Source: Niastella sp.
GTDB lineage: Bacteria > Bacteroidota > Bacteroidia > Chitinophagales > Chitinophagaceae
NCBI GenBank assembly: GCA_021154515.1
Contig: JAJKIL010000431.1
Coordinates: 1 to 5,790 of the forward strand
Length of the DNA: 5,790 nucleotides
Reading direction: 5' to 3'
The position numbers were made by a program, and so were the translations under genes. The notes under the pieces were generated by a model, which saw nothing but the letters and a program-made list of their open reading frames with translations, was not told the origin of the DNA and did not search any database. Below are positions 4,919 through 5,790 of the stretch, in pieces (position 1 is the stretch's first letter; every line of letters begins with the position of its first letter).

Positions 4919-5790
4919 ATGAGTGTATTTGTTCACCTGCATACGATCACAGACCTGCTCAAATTTTTTAATTTGACTAAAATTCATCACCCCCTCGTGG
5001 CGGTGGTGGATTTTAGCCAGGTAAGCGAACATGTAAGCGAGGAGATAACCGTAGCGGCCGATTTCTACTCGGTGATGTTTAAAAACTATCACAGCAATTC
5101 GGTAATGTACGGCCGTAAAATTGTCGATTTTCAGGACGGTAGCCTTATTTGCCTGGCCCCCAACCAGGTAATTGAAATGGACAGAGATACAGAAGCCTCA
5201 GCAAACATGTCGGGCTTGGGATTATTTTTCCATCCGGATCTGATCAGGACCACTTCCCTGAATGACAAAATGAAAGACTATAGTTTTTTTTCATACGAAA
5301 TATCCGAAGCGCTTCATTTGTCGGAAAAGGAAAAGCAGATCTTATACGATTGTGTACTAAAAATTCAGTCTGAATTACAGGAAAACATAGACGTACACAG
5401 TCAAACCATCATCGTTTCCACGATTGAACTGCTGCTGAATTATTGCACCCGGTTTTATGGCAGGCAATTCATAACCCGGAAAAGCTCTAATAACGCGGTG
5501 GTGGTTCAAATTGAAAAATTGCTGAAGGAATATTTCAGGAGAAGCGATATAACAGAAACCGGTTTACCTACCGTAAAATATTTGGCAGAGCAGGTGCATT
5601 TATCCCCCAGTTACTTAAGTGACCTGCTGAAAAAAGAAACCGGCAAAAACACCCAGGACCATATTCATTTTTATTTAATAGAAGAAGCCAAGAACATTCT
5701 ATTAAGCACGAATAAATCTGTTGGCGAAATAGCCTACTCATTGGGTTTTGAATACCCGCAATATTTTAATAAGCTCTTTAAGCAAAAAAC
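4919..5790 (+). CDS. AraC-family transcriptional regulator, C-terminus cut by window edge
   Basis: The frame starting at ATG 4919 stays open for 290 codons to the window end. The upstream in-frame stop is the SDR's own TAA, and no other usual start lies between. The N-terminal half (about 20-100) resembles the effector-sensing domain of AraC regulators (FYSVMFKN, then DFQDGSLICLAPNQVIEM). A mostly helical linker follows, then the two-helix-turn-helix DNA-binding domain from about 194. The first helix-turn-helix is LPTVKYLAEQVHLSPSYLSDLLKKETG (216-242), followed by the linking helix (YLIEEAKNILLSTNKSV). The second has the family hallmark EIAYSLGFEYPQYFNKLFKQKT (270-291). Only about ten residues, normally a G-xTPxxYR tail, should be missing. 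It probably acts as an activator or repressor of the adjacent SDR gene, with which it is likely co-transcribed. An imperfect palindrome (AAAAGT 4896-4901, ACTTTT 4907-4912) in the 30-base gap might serve autoregulation; the ligand is unknown. Confidence 0.94.
   Translation, partial: MSVFVHLHTITDLLKFFNLTKIHHPLVAVVDFSQVSEHVSEEITVAADFYSVMFKNYHSNSVMYGRKIVDFQDGSLICLAPNQVIEMDRDTEASANMSGLGLFFHPDLIRTTSLNDKMKDYSFFSYEISEALHLSEKEKQILYDCVLKIQSELQENIDVHSQTIIVSTIELLLNYCTRFYGRQFITRKSSNNAVVVQIEKLLKEYFRRSDITETGLPTVKYLAEQVHLSPSYLSDLLKKETGKNTQDHIHFYLIEEAKNILLSTNKSVGEIAYSLGFEYPQYFNKLFKQK

Noticed and set aside
4901..5092. A 63-codon minus-strand open frame
   Set aside because: It is antisense to the 5' part of the AraC-type gene, whose frame is open and domain-bearing to the window end.
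1..5790. CRISPR arrays, tRNA or rRNA genes, insertion sequences, toxin-antitoxin or phage-defence modules
   Set aside because: No regularly spaced repeats, cloverleaf-like sequences, transposase motifs or paired small genes were seen on either strand.

Overview
The window looks like a chromosomal segment from a Bacteroidota bacterium, most likely of the Chitinophagaceae type (Chitinophaga/Niastella-like). This is inferred from four things: the large duplicated-FtsX permease typical of that phylum, an AraC-type regulator paired with a short-chain dehydrogenase, start codons preceded by A/T-rich sequence without clear Shine-Dalgarno motifs, and a TACATTTG element matching the Bacteroidota -7 promoter consensus TAnnTTTG. 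No sequence search could be run, so the taxonomic call is an inference.

Layout. (1) Positions 1-513, plus strand: the 3' part of a short-chain dehydrogenase/reductase (SDR) gene whose N-terminal NAD(P)-binding half lies outside the window. (2) 518-548: a perfect 13-bp hairpin between two converging genes, best read as the terminator of the minus-strand gene. (3) 557-1354, minus strand: a secreted or periplasmic protein of unknown function. (4) 1373-1492, minus strand: a 39-codon fragment whose translation reads as the N-terminus of an ADP-ribosylglycohydrolase (motif GLSVGDALGE), cut off before any catalytic metal-binding motif. It sits 18 bases upstream of the unknown gene and has its own good -7 element. 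(5) 1494-1553: three GTAC-centred elements, two of them forming an inverted repeat, in the region between the minus-strand genes and the rightward permease gene. (6) 1644-3980, plus strand: a 778-residue, eight-helix FtsX/MacB-type ABC permease with no ATPase gene beside it; a perfect 13-bp hairpin lies inside the coding sequence. (7) 4073-4888, plus strand: a complete classical SDR with a perfect 10-bp inverted repeat ending at the base before its start codon. (8) 4919-5790, plus strand: an AraC-family regulator running off the right edge and lacking only about the last ten residues.

How the parts fit. The right-hand SDR and the AraC gene are 30 bases apart on one strand and probably form one transcription unit, with the regulator likely controlling the dehydrogenase and possibly itself. 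The permease is probably one of many paralogues exporting or extruding a substrate using an ATPase encoded elsewhere. The left part (SDR end, unknown secreted protein, ADP-ribosylglycohydrolase stub) looks like an accessory region reshaped by deletion. I see no clear new multi-gene system; the most notable observations are the gene stub with its retained promoter and the perfect inverted repeats.
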